NCBI GenBank assembly: GCA_947589245.1
Contig: CANQBD010000002.1
Span: 1-64,000 of the forward strand
Length of the DNA stretch: 64,000 nt
Source of the DNA: an uncultured Anaeroplasmataceae bacterium
GTDB lineage: Bacteria; Bacillota_I; Bacilli_A; Acholeplasmatales; Anaeroplasmataceae
Reading direction: 5' to 3'
Part shown: positions 19,903 through 28,398 of the stretch, piece after piece
How the letters are laid out: each line of letters opens with the position of its first letter
Position numbering within the stretch: the first letter of the stretch is position 1
Translations under genes and position numbers: made by a program
The notes under the pieces: generated by a model
The model's input: only the letters and a program-made list of their open reading frames with translations
Told to the model about the DNA's origin: nothing
The model's database searches: none

Positions 19903-20633
19903 ATTTTCTTCACTCCTATCAAACACTCAAAGCATAACTCATCATTGATAAAACCAATAAAAGCCTCTTTTTCTTCTGTTGAATAATGACCAATTCTAAT
20001 CGTATCGCCATATTTAGCCTCTTTAACATAAGAAATTTCAGCTTCATTAACATATTCTTTTTTTCCATATAAAGAATAAAAATTCATAATAGCCGTCATA
20101 TATTTAGCATTATTCATATGACCATTATGATCTAAATCATCATATAAAACCTTATACTCAGTTGTTTCTTGAATTAAACTAGGGTCAAGATTCAATCTTC
20201 TTTTACATTTATTAGGATAATTAGTAAAATCATAATACTCACCATTAAAATCTATCTTGTCAGCTCTAACTAAACTACGACTTGTTAAATTGATTACCAC
20301 CCAATTAGAAATACATTTAACAAGTGGCGTACCATCTTTGTCTAACATTAAAAATTCTCTTTCACACTCTAGACGTCCTTTAGGTTTAGGCCAAGTATCT
20401 AAATGAACAGTCTTAAGATATGGTGGAATCTTTAATATTTCAAAATGCTGGTATAAAACAACCCAAGCATAGTTCTTTTCTTTCATTGTTTCATAACCAG
20501 TACCTATCACATCAGCATGTAGACCAGATAAATCCTGACAAAAATCTAAGATGGCCGTTGGCTTAATAATATCATTGTAATCAACATCACGGGTTTGAAT
20601 AAAAATATCAATTTCCATTTTCATTATTCCCAT
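19899..20633 (-). CDS. Acyl-ACP thioesterase
   Basis: RDVDYNDIIKPTAILDFCQD, WVVLYQHFEILKIPPYLKTVHLDTWPK, DLDHNGHMNNAKYM. Confidence 0.92.
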   Translation of the reverse strand: MGIMKMEIDIFIQTRDVDYNDIIKPTAILDFCQDLSGLHADVIGTGYETMKEKNYAWVVLYQHFEILKIPPYLKTVHLDTWPKPKGRLECEREFLMLDKDGTPLVKCISNWVVINLTSRSLVRADKIDFNGEYYDFTNYPNKCKRRLNLDPSLIQETTEYKVLYDDLDHNGHMNNAKYMTAIMNFYSLYGKKEYVNEAEISYVKEAKYGDTIRIGHYSTEEKEAFIGFINDELCFECLIGVKKI

Positions 20634-20657
20634 TTTATCACCTGAAATTTATTATAC

Positions 20658-20688
20658 TAAAAAAAAAGAAAAAATGCACTAGCATTTT
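20658..20688 (-). terminator. Second leader hairpin plus T tract upstream of the thioesterase gene
   Basis: Minus strand AAAATGC-TAGT-GCATTTT-TTCTTTTTTTTT. Confidence 0.7.
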
Positions 20689-20721
20689 CGTAAATAATGA
20701 AAAGAAACAATTTTTGACACC

Positions 20722-20763
20722 AAAAAAGAAAAAAAATCAATTAAGGACAAGTCCTTGATTGAT
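20722..20763 (-). terminator. Intrinsic terminator immediately after a consensus promoter
   Basis: Minus strand ATCAATCAAGGA-CTTG-TCCTTAATTGAT-TTTTTTTCTTTTTT. Confidence 0.8.
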
Positions 20764-20769
20764 AATTAA

Positions 20770-20798
20770 ATTATAGTTAATAGTCGAAAATATGTCAA
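20770..20798 (-). promoter_or_regulatory. Perfect-consensus vegetative promoter
   Basis: Minus strand TTGACA-N17-TATAAT. Confidence 0.85.
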
Positions 20799-20890
20799 TT
20801 ATTATTATGTTTTTTATTTGAATATATGTGATGAAAACGTAATCATGGGCTAATAAAGCCTAAATATGCTAAAATAAGGCTGGTGATAAA

Positions 20891-21772
20891 ATGAAAAATT
20901 ATTTACAAAAAGCTTATGGCTTTGATGGGACCGTTAGAATATATGCCGCTATAACAACCGGTATGTGCAAGGAGGCTCAAGATATCCATAATTTGTGGCC
21001 AACTTCAGCAGCCGCACTTGGCAGAACCTTGACTATCTCTTCTATTATGTCTTGTACCTATAAGGCTGGAGAACATTTGACAATCAAGGTTTGTGGAGAC
21101 GGCCCAATTGGTCAAATAACCGTTGAAGCTACTGATGGTACTGTAAGAGGTTTTGTTCATAATCCAGGAGTTTACTTAAGCTATAATAATGGCAAATTAA
21201 ATGTTGGGGATGCTGTCGGCAAAAATGGTTATATTGAGGTAATTAAAGATTTAAACTTAAGACAACCATTTTCATCTACCTGTGAACTTGTAAGCGGTGA
21301 AATTGCTGAAGATTTCACCTACTACTTTGCTAAGTCAGAACAGATACCCTCAGCTGTAGGTTTGGGTGTCTTATTTGATACTAATGCTAAAGTTAAAGCG
21401 GCAGGTGGTTTTTTAATTCAAGTTATGCCTGGCTGTAGCCCTGAAACTTTAGATACTATTGAAAAAACCTTAGCTAATATTAAAAGCTGTTCGGCTATGA
21501 TCGATGCAGGCTATAATGCTGTTGACATTATCAATGAACTAACTAATGGCAATTATGAACTTTTAGAAGAAAGGGAATTATTTTATAGTTGCCCTTGTAA
21601 TAAAAAACGTTTTGCAAATGGGCTCATGACTTTAGGTAAAATTGAGCTTCAAAATATCTTAAATACTGATCATAAAGCTACTATCAATTGTAACTTTTGT
21701 AATAAAAAATATGAATTTAATTCCCAAGAGCTTCAAGAACTTATAAATTTATTGGACTCTAAAAAAAGCTAA
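20891..21772 (+). CDS. hslO: Hsp33 redox-regulated chaperone
   Basis: C-terminal CPCNKKRF...CNFCNKKYEF zinc/redox switch; VGLGVLFD. Confidence 0.95.
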   Translation: MKNYLQKAYGFDGTVRIYAAITTGMCKEAQDIHNLWPTSAAALGRTLTISSIMSCTYKAGEHLTIKVCGDGPIGQITVEATDGTVRGFVHNPGVYLSYNNGKLNVGDAVGKNGYIEVIKDLNLRQPFSSTCELVSGEIAEDFTYYFAKSEQIPSAVGLGVLFDTNAKVKAAGGFLIQVMPGCSPETLDTIEKTLANIKSCSAMIDAGYNAVDIINELTNGNYELLEERELFYSCPCNKKRFANGLMTLGKIELQNILNTDHKATINCNFCNKKYEFNSQELQELINLLDSKKS

Positions 21773-22213
21773 ATTAGGTGGATAATAAGTTAATACCCCT
21801 ACCAAGATAAAAAGAATAATCATAAAAATGACACTATTTCCAAAACTAAATAGGGTCATTTTTTTATAAATAATAAAGAATCCTAAAATTACACTAAAAT
21901 AATAAATTATAATATTTACCACATCAATGTTATAACCTAAAAAACCACTATAAGTATAATATGCACTAACAATAAAAAAAGAACTAGCTAAAATGGCTGT
22001 AAAAAAACTAGGTATTAGTTCACCCCTATCACCATTATAAAAAATCATTGTCCCTAACATATAAAGAAAAAAAGGAAAGATAATTAATTTGATATGTTCA
22101 AATATACTTTCATTGATAGGAAAAATAAATAGTGGTACATATCTATAAGCAAAATGAAAAAGAGTTCCTAAGCTGGATACTGTTAGAACTCCTATAATAC
22201 AAAGTTTTTTCAA
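21749..22213 (-). CDS. Small integral membrane protein (DUF6512-like)
   Basis: Multiple TM segments; GTLFHFAYRYVPLFIFPINESIFEHIKLIIFP. Confidence 0.7.
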   Translation of the reverse strand: MKKLCIIGVLTVSSLGTLFHFAYRYVPLFIFPINESIFEHIKLIIFPFFLYMLGTMIFYNGDRGELIPSFFTAILASSFFIVSAYYTYSGFLGYNIDVVNIIIYYFSVILGFFIIYKKMTLFSFGNSVIFMIILFILVGVLTYYPPNLAFFRVQ

Positions 22214-22253
22214 AATAACACCTCGTAGGTATTATATGAATCAAAAAAGATAA

Positions 22254-22874
22254 TTATGCAAATAATTTAATTAAATATGTTGAATAATCTTTTACATATT
22301 CTTTAGCTATTCTTGAAAAGGCGATAACCACATAATGATCCTTAATATTATACTGTATACATTCCGTAAAATATTTCCAAAGCTCTAAACATAATTCTTT
22401 TTTTTCTTTTAAAGCTAACGGATTATTTTCTATTTCTATACGAAGATCATTAAGTAGCTTCTCTTTTTCAACAGTCAACTCATAAAATGGTAACCCATCA
22501 ACATCTTTTGTAAAAGAATCATTTAAAATTTCATAGGTTGCCTCATAGCATTCATAAGTGAAAACTTTTTCTAAAGTTTTTACTTCTTTAATGATTGGAT
22601 CAGGACTTAAACTTCTTATAACATAATACTCTTTATCATCATCTAAACCAATTAAAGTGTCACATATTATTTCATCTTTTTCAAACTGATTTGTTGGAAA
22701 TAGTAATTTGCCATCTTCATAAAAGGCTCTCTTTCTAACAAACCCACCCAACACTGGCTGACTATATAAGATAACATCTTTAGTATTTTGAAACTTTTTA
22801 AGCTCACTATTGCCTTTATCTATGAATTCATTAAATTTATTTTTAGCTTTATCAATTATACTTTTAAAACTCAT
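22254..22874 (-). CDS. Hypothetical protein
   Basis: 206-aa intact ORF, no family recognised. Confidence 0.6.
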   Translation of the reverse strand: MSFKSIIDKAKNKFNEFIDKGNSELKKFQNTKDVILYSQPVLGGFVRKRAFYEDGKLLFPTNQFEKDEIICDTLIGLDDDKEYYVIRSLSPDPIIKEVKTLEKVFTYECYEATYEILNDSFTKDVDGLPFYELTVEKEKLLNDLRIEIENNPLALKEKKELCLELWKYFTECIQYNIKDHYVVIAFSRIAKEYVKDYSTYLIKLFA

Positions 22875-22921
22875 CTTAGCACCTTCTTTATTGTTATTAT
22901 AAAATAAAATAACTCGTTATT

Positions 22922-24121
22922 CTACTTTTTTTTGCAATTATCACAATGAAATTTACATCTTCTAATCTTCATGCCAAAATAATTACTAATATAGAGATGA
23001 CGACATTCCTTACTCAAACAAAAATCAATAAGCTTAGCAAGTTTTCTTAACAATTGTTTTTTAATACTATATTCATTATCGCAATTAATATTATCAATAA
23101 AATATTTAATTGTATTAATATCCTTAAAAGAAAATAACACATAGCAATCAGCAGCCCTTCCATCTCTTGCCGCTCTCCCCATTTCTTGAACCAAATCTTC
23201 TATTGATTGAGGTATTTCATAATTAACAATAAAGCGAATATCGGGAATATCAATTCCCATTCCAAAAGCATTTGTACAAATCATCAAATTGCTTACTCCT
23301 TTAGTAAATAAACCTTGATTAATATTTTTAATATCTTCATCTAAACCACCATGATAAATAACATTTTTAATTCCCTGTTCTTGGAGCTTACTACTTAAAA
23401 ATGCAACATTTCTTCTTGTCAAACAATATATGATACCCTTAGTTTGCTTTTGATGTTCTAGTATTTTTAATAAAAACTTGAATTTATCTAACGGTCTATA
23501 GACATAATAATTAAGATTTGGACGATCTATTTCAGATGTAATAACATTGGGATTTAACATTCCTAAACATTTTTTAATTTTATTTATTGTATCATCAGTA
23601 GCTGTTGCCGTTAAAGCCAATAATGTTGGGCGATTGGGTAGAATATTAATAAAATTATTAATATGACCAAAGGCTTCTCTAAAACCATCTGCCCACATTA
23701 CAGTATGGGCCTCATCTAAAACTACTAAATTAATCTTTACATTGGCTATTTCTTTTTTAAAATATTTGTTTTCTAATCTTTCAGCTGAAACATATAGAAT
23801 TTTAATTTCATTATTTCTAATTCTTTTAAATAATCCTATTTGTTCTTCATAACTCAAATTGGAATTTAAAACATCTGCCTTTATATTTCTACTTAACAAA
23901 ATTCTTTTTTGATCTTCCATTAAGGCTATTAAAGGAGATATGACCATTGTTAAACCTTCTAGCATTAAAGCTGGAATTTGAAATGTAACTGATTTACCAA
24001 AACCAGTTGGCATAATTGCGATAGTATCTCTACCACTGACAACTGAATCAATTATTTCTGCTTGGGGATATCTAAAATTTTCATAACCAAAATATTTTTT
24101 TAAATATACAAATTTATCCAT
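22922..24121 (-). CDS. recQ: RecQ-type ATP-dependent helicase lacking winged-helix and HRDC domains
   Basis: MPTGFGKSVTFQIPA, DEAH, QEMGRAARDG; ends after CxxxC...CDNCKKK zinc module. Confidence 0.9.
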   Translation of the reverse strand: MDKFVYLKKYFGYENFRYPQAEIIDSVVSGRDTIAIMPTGFGKSVTFQIPALMLEGLTMVISPLIALMEDQKRILLSRNIKADVLNSNLSYEEQIGLFKRIRNNEIKILYVSAERLENKYFKKEIANVKINLVVLDEAHTVMWADGFREAFGHINNFINILPNRPTLLALTATATDDTINKIKKCLGMLNPNVITSEIDRPNLNYYVYRPLDKFKFLLKILEHQKQTKGIIYCLTRRNVAFLSSKLQEQGIKNVIYHGGLDEDIKNINQGLFTKGVSNLMICTNAFGMGIDIPDIRFIVNYEIPQSIEDLVQEMGRAARDGRAADCYVLFSFKDINTIKYFIDNINCDNEYSIKKQLLRKLAKLIDFCLSKECRHLYISNYFGMKIRRCKFHCDNCKKK

Positions 24122-24222
24122 GCTTTAATTTTAATTTATTAAGAAGAAAAAGACTATTAAAATTAAATTGATAAAATAATTTTTTTTAATCCTGAAAATA
24201 ACATTATCAAACATGGTGTTTT

Positions 24223-24278
24223 TAAAAAAGACCCAACAAAGTAAAATAATTTAAATCTACTTTATAGGGTCTTTTTAA
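24223..24278 (-). terminator. Intrinsic terminator downstream of galE
   Basis: AAAAAGACCC...GGGTCTTTTT with inner AAAGTA/TACTTT pairing. Confidence 0.75.
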
Positions 24279-24299
24279 ATTCTTTATATCTAATTTTTT

Positions 24300-25316
24300 T
24301 TATTCATCATAACCATTAGGATTATTCTTTTGCCAATTCCATGAATCACGAGCCATATCTTCAAGACTATATTTAGCCTTAAAGCCTAATTCGGTTTCTG
24401 CTTTTACAGGTGAAGCATAGCATTCAGGAATATCACCGGCTCTTCTAGGTTTAAAACTATAAGGAATAGGCTTGCCTACAGCCTTTTCCATAGCTTTTAT
24501 AACTTCTAAAACGCTATACCCCTTACCAGTACCCAAATTATAGGTAACTAAACCACATTTACTAAAAAGCTTGTTTAAAGCCAATATATGACCTTCTGCT
24601 AGATCACAAACATGGATATAGTCTCTAATACAAGTACCATCCTTAGTTGGATAATCATTGCCAAAAACACCTAATTCCTTTAATTTACCTACAGCTACTT
24701 GCGTAATATAAGGAACTAAATTATTGGGTATGCCATTGGGATTTTCACCAATCAGTCCTGATGGATGAGCTCCAATTGGGTTAAAATAACGTAATATAGC
24801 AATATTAAATTCTGGATTTACCTTTGAAAAATCACGTAAGATATCTTCAATAATTAATTTGGTACGACCATATGGATTAGAAATATGAAGTTCAAAATCT
24901 TCATAAATTGGGACACTTTTTGGTTCACCATAAACAGTGGCTGATGAAGAAAAAGCAATGTTATATACTTTATATTCTTGCATCAAATTTAAAAGATTAA
25001 TCGTCGAAAATAAGTTGTTTTCATAATACTTTAGAGGTACATTAACGGATTCACCTACAGCCTTTAAACCAGCAAAGTGAATTACTGCATCTATTTTATT
25101 TTCTTTAAATACTTGAGAAAATTTCACTTTATCACAACAATCAAGCTCATATAATTTAATTTTTTTACCGGTTAACTTTTCTACCCTAGCTAAGGCCTTT
25201 TTTGAAGAATTAACAAAATTATCTACGACTATAACCTCATATTTTTTTTCTAATAGGGCTAGAACGGTATGAGAGCCTATATAACCAGCACCACCTGTGA
25301 CTAAAATTGTTTTCAT
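24300..25316 (-). CDS. galE: UDP-glucose 4-epimerase
   Basis: VTGGAGYIGSHTVLAL, SSSATVYGEP, NPYGRTK. Confidence 0.97.
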   Translation of the reverse strand: MKTILVTGGAGYIGSHTVLALLEKKYEVIVVDNFVNSSKKALARVEKLTGKKIKLYELDCCDKVKFSQVFKENKIDAVIHFAGLKAVGESVNVPLKYYENNLFSTINLLNLMQEYKVYNIAFSSSATVYGEPKSVPIYEDFELHISNPYGRTKLIIEDILRDFSKVNPEFNIAILRYFNPIGAHPSGLIGENPNGIPNNLVPYITQVAVGKLKELGVFGNDYPTKDGTCIRDYIHVCDLAEGHILALNKLFSKCGLVTYNLGTGKGYSVLEVIKAMEKAVGKPIPYSFKPRRAGDIPECYASPVKAETELGFKAKYSLEDMARDSWNWQKNNPNGYDE

Positions 25317-25381
25317 TTGATCACCTCCGCGAATATCATTAATTTAATTTTACCATAAATATGACAGTAAAGTAAACAATT

Positions 25382-25990
25382 TCACTTGACTGCTTTAAGT
25401 ATATAATACCCCTTATCTCTATTAACTATTTCACAATTACCAAAAATGTCCTCAATATACTTTTTAGAAGATGGTGCTCCTTGTTTTTTTTGAATGACTA
25501 CCCAAAGCTCACCACCTACCATCAAATGACTATAAGCTCCAGAATAGATTGCAAAAACAATATCTTTTCCAGCTCTAATTGGCGGATTGGTTACAATGCT
25601 TGCAAATAATAAATCTTTAGGTAATGCTTGATATAAATCACTATGATAAGCTACAGCATTTACAAAATTTATTTTAATATTTTTCTGTAAAAGTTCAAAA
25701 GCTCTAGTATTAATTTCACACATGTGAACACACTTTGAATAAGTTTTTGATAAAACAATTCCGATTGGACCATAACCAGCACCCATATCTAAAATGTCGC
25801 CAGCTAAATCATTAGGTTTAAATGCTTCAATAAGCGATTTACTACCATAGTCAATAAATTGCTTAGAAAAAACACCATTATCAGTATGGAATTGATAATT
25901 ATTTTCCTTAAATGAAAAATTAATTATTTTTGGTTCTGATTTTAAATTATCTTGATTTTTTTGGTAATAATGATTATTCATATTTTTCAC
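25382..25990 (-). CDS. RsmC/YbxB-like class I methyltransferase
   Basis: DMGAGYGPIGIVL, TNPPIRAGK; position after rplL as commonly seen in Bacillota. Confidence 0.9.
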   Translation of the reverse strand: MKNMNNHYYQKNQDNLKSEPKIINFSFKENNYQFHTDNGVFSKQFIDYGSKSLIEAFKPNDLAGDILDMGAGYGPIGIVLSKTYSKCVHMCEINTRAFELLQKNIKINFVNAVAYHSDLYQALPKDLLFASIVTNPPIRAGKDIVFAIYSGAYSHLMVGGELWVVIQKKQGAPSSKKYIEDIFGNCEIVNRDKGYYILKAVK

Positions 25991-26003
25991 CCATAATAAT
26001 AAA

Positions 26004-26023
26004 GACCTAAGCTCCCTTAGGTC
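26004..26023 (-). terminator. Hairpin between rplL and the rsmC-like gene (terminator/attenuator)
   Basis: GACCTAAG-(4 nt)-CTTAGGTC followed on minus by TTTATTATTAT. Confidence 0.65.
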
Positions 26024-26043
26024 CTCAAATTATTTTCTTAAAA

Positions 26044-26418
26044 TTACTTAACTTCTACAGTTGCGCCAGCTGCTTCTAACTTAGCCTTTAATTCATCTGC
26101 CTCAGCCTTAGAAACCTTTTCCTTAACTGGCTTTGGAGCACCATCAACTAAATCCTTAGCTTCCTTTAAACCTAAACCAGTTACTTCTTTAACAATCTTA
26201 ATAACGCCTAGTTTAGCTGAACCAGCTTCTTTTAAGATTACATCAAATTCAGTTTGTTCAGCAGCAGCAGCACCAGCAACAGGAGCAGCAGGAGCAGCAG
26301 CTACAGCAGTTGGATCAATACCGAATTCTTCCTTCATAGCATCAACTAATTCCTTAATTTCAAGAATAGTCATTTCCTTTAATGATTCAATAAATACTTC
26401 TTTTGTTAATTTAGCCAT
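26044..26418 (-). CDS. rplL: 50S ribosomal protein L7/L12
   Basis: Ala/Val-rich hinge and [24 protein letters not shown]. Confidence 0.98.
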   Translation of the reverse strand: MAKLTKEVFIESLKEMTILEIKELVDAMKEEFGIDPTAVAAAPAAPVAGAAAAEQTEFDVILKEAGSAKLGVIKIVKEVTGLGLKEAKDLVDGAPKPVKEKVSKAEADELKAKLEAAGATVEVK

Positions 26419-26442
26419 TTTCTTTTTCCTCCGTATTATAAA

Positions 26443-26934
26443 TTAAGCATTTTGACCTTTTTCAACTAACATATTTAAACCGATAGATAATTGACTTAAA
26501 GTACCTAACATACCAGCAGCTAGTTGAGTTAATAATGTTTCATAAGATGGTAATTGTGATAATGTCTTTAATTGGTCAAATGTAAAAATATCACCATCAA
26601 CAATACCCTTTACTACTTGAACACATGTGTTTTCCTCTGCTGATTGAAATAAAACCTTTGCAGGAGCCACAACATCGCTTGCAGAAAATACTAAAGCGAT
26701 TGGTCCAACAAAAACATCATCTAGTTCGTAACCGCATTCTTTAGCAGCACGACGAGAAATGTTATTTTTTACTACAGCAACTTCACAACCAGAAGCACGC
26801 ATAGTTCTTCTCAAGTTCATAAAAGATTCAACTGTTAAACCTTGATACTTGAAAGCAACTACAGCAGCTGAATTCTTAATCTTTTCAGCAACTTGTGCAA
26901 CTTCGTTTTGTTTTTGTAACAAAATGTCTTTCAT
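26443..26934 (-). CDS. rplJ: 50S ribosomal protein L10
   Basis: N-terminal KIKNSAAVVAFKYQGLTVESFMNLRR and VVKNNISRRA; position before rplL. Confidence 0.97.
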   Translation of the reverse strand: MKDILLQKQNEVAQVAEKIKNSAAVVAFKYQGLTVESFMNLRRTMRASGCEVAVVKNNISRRAAKECGYELDDVFVGPIALVFSASDVVAPAKVLFQSAEENTCVQVVKGIVDGDIFTFDQLKTLSQLPSYETLLTQLAAGMLGTLSQLSIGLNMLVEKGQNA

Positions 26935-26956
26935 TGATTTACCTCCTAAATAAATT

Positions 26957-27064
26957 TAATGAAAAAGCTTCTCTACCAAAAAGGCATGAGAAGCTCATCT
27001 ATTTTTCTCGATACCTCGGTAGAAATTAAGTGCCATTGGCACGCCTACTGTCTTAGGCTATTCT
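26957..27064 (-). ncRNA. Ribosomal protein L10 leader (r-protein autoregulatory element) with terminator hairpin
   Basis: Minus strand AAGACAGTAGGCGTGCCAATGGCAC...TACCGAGGTATC..., then AGCTTCTC-loop-GAGAAGCTTTTTC. Confidence 0.88.
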
Positions 27065-27068
27065 TTTT

Positions 27069-27761
27069 TTACTTACCAATTGATTCAGAATCAACTTTAA
27101 TACCAGGACCCATAGTAGATGCAACAGATACATTCTTAATATATGAACCCTTGATAGTTGAAGGACGTGCCTTCATCAATGCGTCGTAAACAACATTTAA
27201 GTTTTCTTTTAGTTTTTGAGCTCCAAATGATACCTTACCAATGGTCATTTGAATGTTACCGACCTTATCAGGACGATACTCAACCTTACCAGCTTTAATT
27301 TCCTTAACTGCTTGAGCTACATTCATTGTAACTGTACCAGTCTTTGGATTTGGCATCAAACCTTTAGGACCCAAAACCTTACCTAAACGACCTAGCTCAC
27401 CCATCATATCTGGTGTTGCAACGATAACATCAAAATCTAACCAGCCTTGATTGATTTTTACAATCATGTCACTATCACCAACAAAATCAGCACCAGCCTC
27501 CTGAGCTTCAGCCTGTTTAGCGCCTCGACAAACAACTAAAACTTTACGAGTCTTACCAGTACCATTTGGTAATACGATAGCGCCACGAATGTTTTGCTCA
27601 GCTTTACGTGGATCGATGTTTAAACGAAAAGCAACATCAACAGATGCATCAAACTTCGTTGTAGAAGTCTTGCAAGCTAACTCTAAAGCTTCGAAGGCAG
27701 GATATAACTTAGTGCCATCGACAAGCTTTGCGGCTTCAACGTATTTTTTTCCTCTCTTCAT
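27069..27761 (-). CDS. rplA: 50S ribosomal protein L1 (start trimmed to MKRGKKY)
   Basis: [20 protein letters not shown]. Confidence 0.98.
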   Translation of the reverse strand: MKRGKKYVEAAKLVDGTKLYPAFEALELACKTSTTKFDASVDVAFRLNIDPRKAEQNIRGAIVLPNGTGKTRKVLVVCRGAKQAEAQEAGADFVGDSDMIVKINQGWLDFDVIVATPDMMGELGRLGKVLGPKGLMPNPKTGTVTMNVAQAVKEIKAGKVEYRPDKVGNIQMTIGKVSFGAQKLKENLNVVYDALMKARPSTIKGSYIKNVSVASTMGPGIKVDSESIGK

Positions 27762-27777
27762 ATTATTCCTCCTAAAA

Positions 27778-27804
27778 TGTGGTCTAAGCGGGAATACCTC
27801 CCAC
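27778..27804 (-). promoter_or_regulatory. GTGGGAGG...GACCACA element upstream of rplA; candidate L1-binding autoregulatory site
   Basis: Same motif pair also upstream of rplK (28287-28327). Confidence 0.6.
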
Positions 27805-27835
27805 AAATTTAGGCTGTTATAAACAACCCTAGAAA

Positions 27836-28261
27836 TTACTCTTCAACAACAATGCCCATGTTTCTAGCAGTACCAGCAATAATTTTTGTTGCTGCTTCAA
27901 CATCATTTGCATTCAAATCAGGCATCTTCATTTCTGCAATTTCTCTTGCTTTTTGTTTAGATATTTTTGCTACAACATGCTTCTTAGAATTTTCAGAACC
28001 CTTATCAATTCCAGCAGCCTTCTTTAATAAATCAGAAGCTGGTGGAGTCTTTACTACGAAAGTAAATGAACGGTCTTCATAAACTGAGATAACAACTGGT
28101 AGCACATATCCCATTTTATCCTTTGTTTGGTCATTGAATTGAGAACAAAAGCCTGGAATATTAACACCTGCTTGTCCTAAAGCTGGACCTACTGGTGGAG
28201 CTGGATTAGCTTTACCGGCTTGAATTTGTAACTTTACAACCTTTACAACTTTCTTTGCCAT
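27836..28261 (-). CDS. rplK: 50S ribosomal protein L11
   Basis: [26 protein letters not shown]. Confidence 0.98.
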   Translation of the reverse strand: MAKKVVKVVKLQIQAGKANPAPPVGPALGQAGVNIPGFCSQFNDQTKDKMGYVLPVVISVYEDRSFTFVVKTPPASDLLKKAAGIDKGSENSKKHVVAKISKQKAREIAEMKMPDLNANDVEAATKIIAGTARNMGIVVEE

Positions 28262-28286
28262 AATTGTTTCCTCCTTCTTTCAATGA

Positions 28287-28327
28287 TGTGGTCATACAGA
28301 TTTAATATTTCTTATAAATCCTCCCAC
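28287..28327 (-). promoter_or_regulatory. GTGGGAGG...GACCACA element in the rplK leader; candidate L1-binding site
   Basis: Minus strand GTGGGAGGATTTATAAGAAATATTAAATCTGTATGACCACA. Confidence 0.65.
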
Positions 28328-28359
28328 TCAAAGTGTATTAAACATACACATGCTTTTAC

Positions 28360-28388
28360 ATTATATCAAAGTGATGTTCAAGTGTCAA
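28360..28388 (-). promoter_or_regulatory. Perfect-consensus promoter of rplK-rplA
   Basis: Minus strand TTGACA-N17-TATAAT just downstream of the preceding gene's stop. Confidence 0.88.
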
Positions 28389-28398
28389 TTATTTTTTG

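Noticed and set aside
26959-27189. + strand 76-aa ORF over the rplJ leader and rplA end
   Set aside because: Explained by the L10 leader and antisense rplA.
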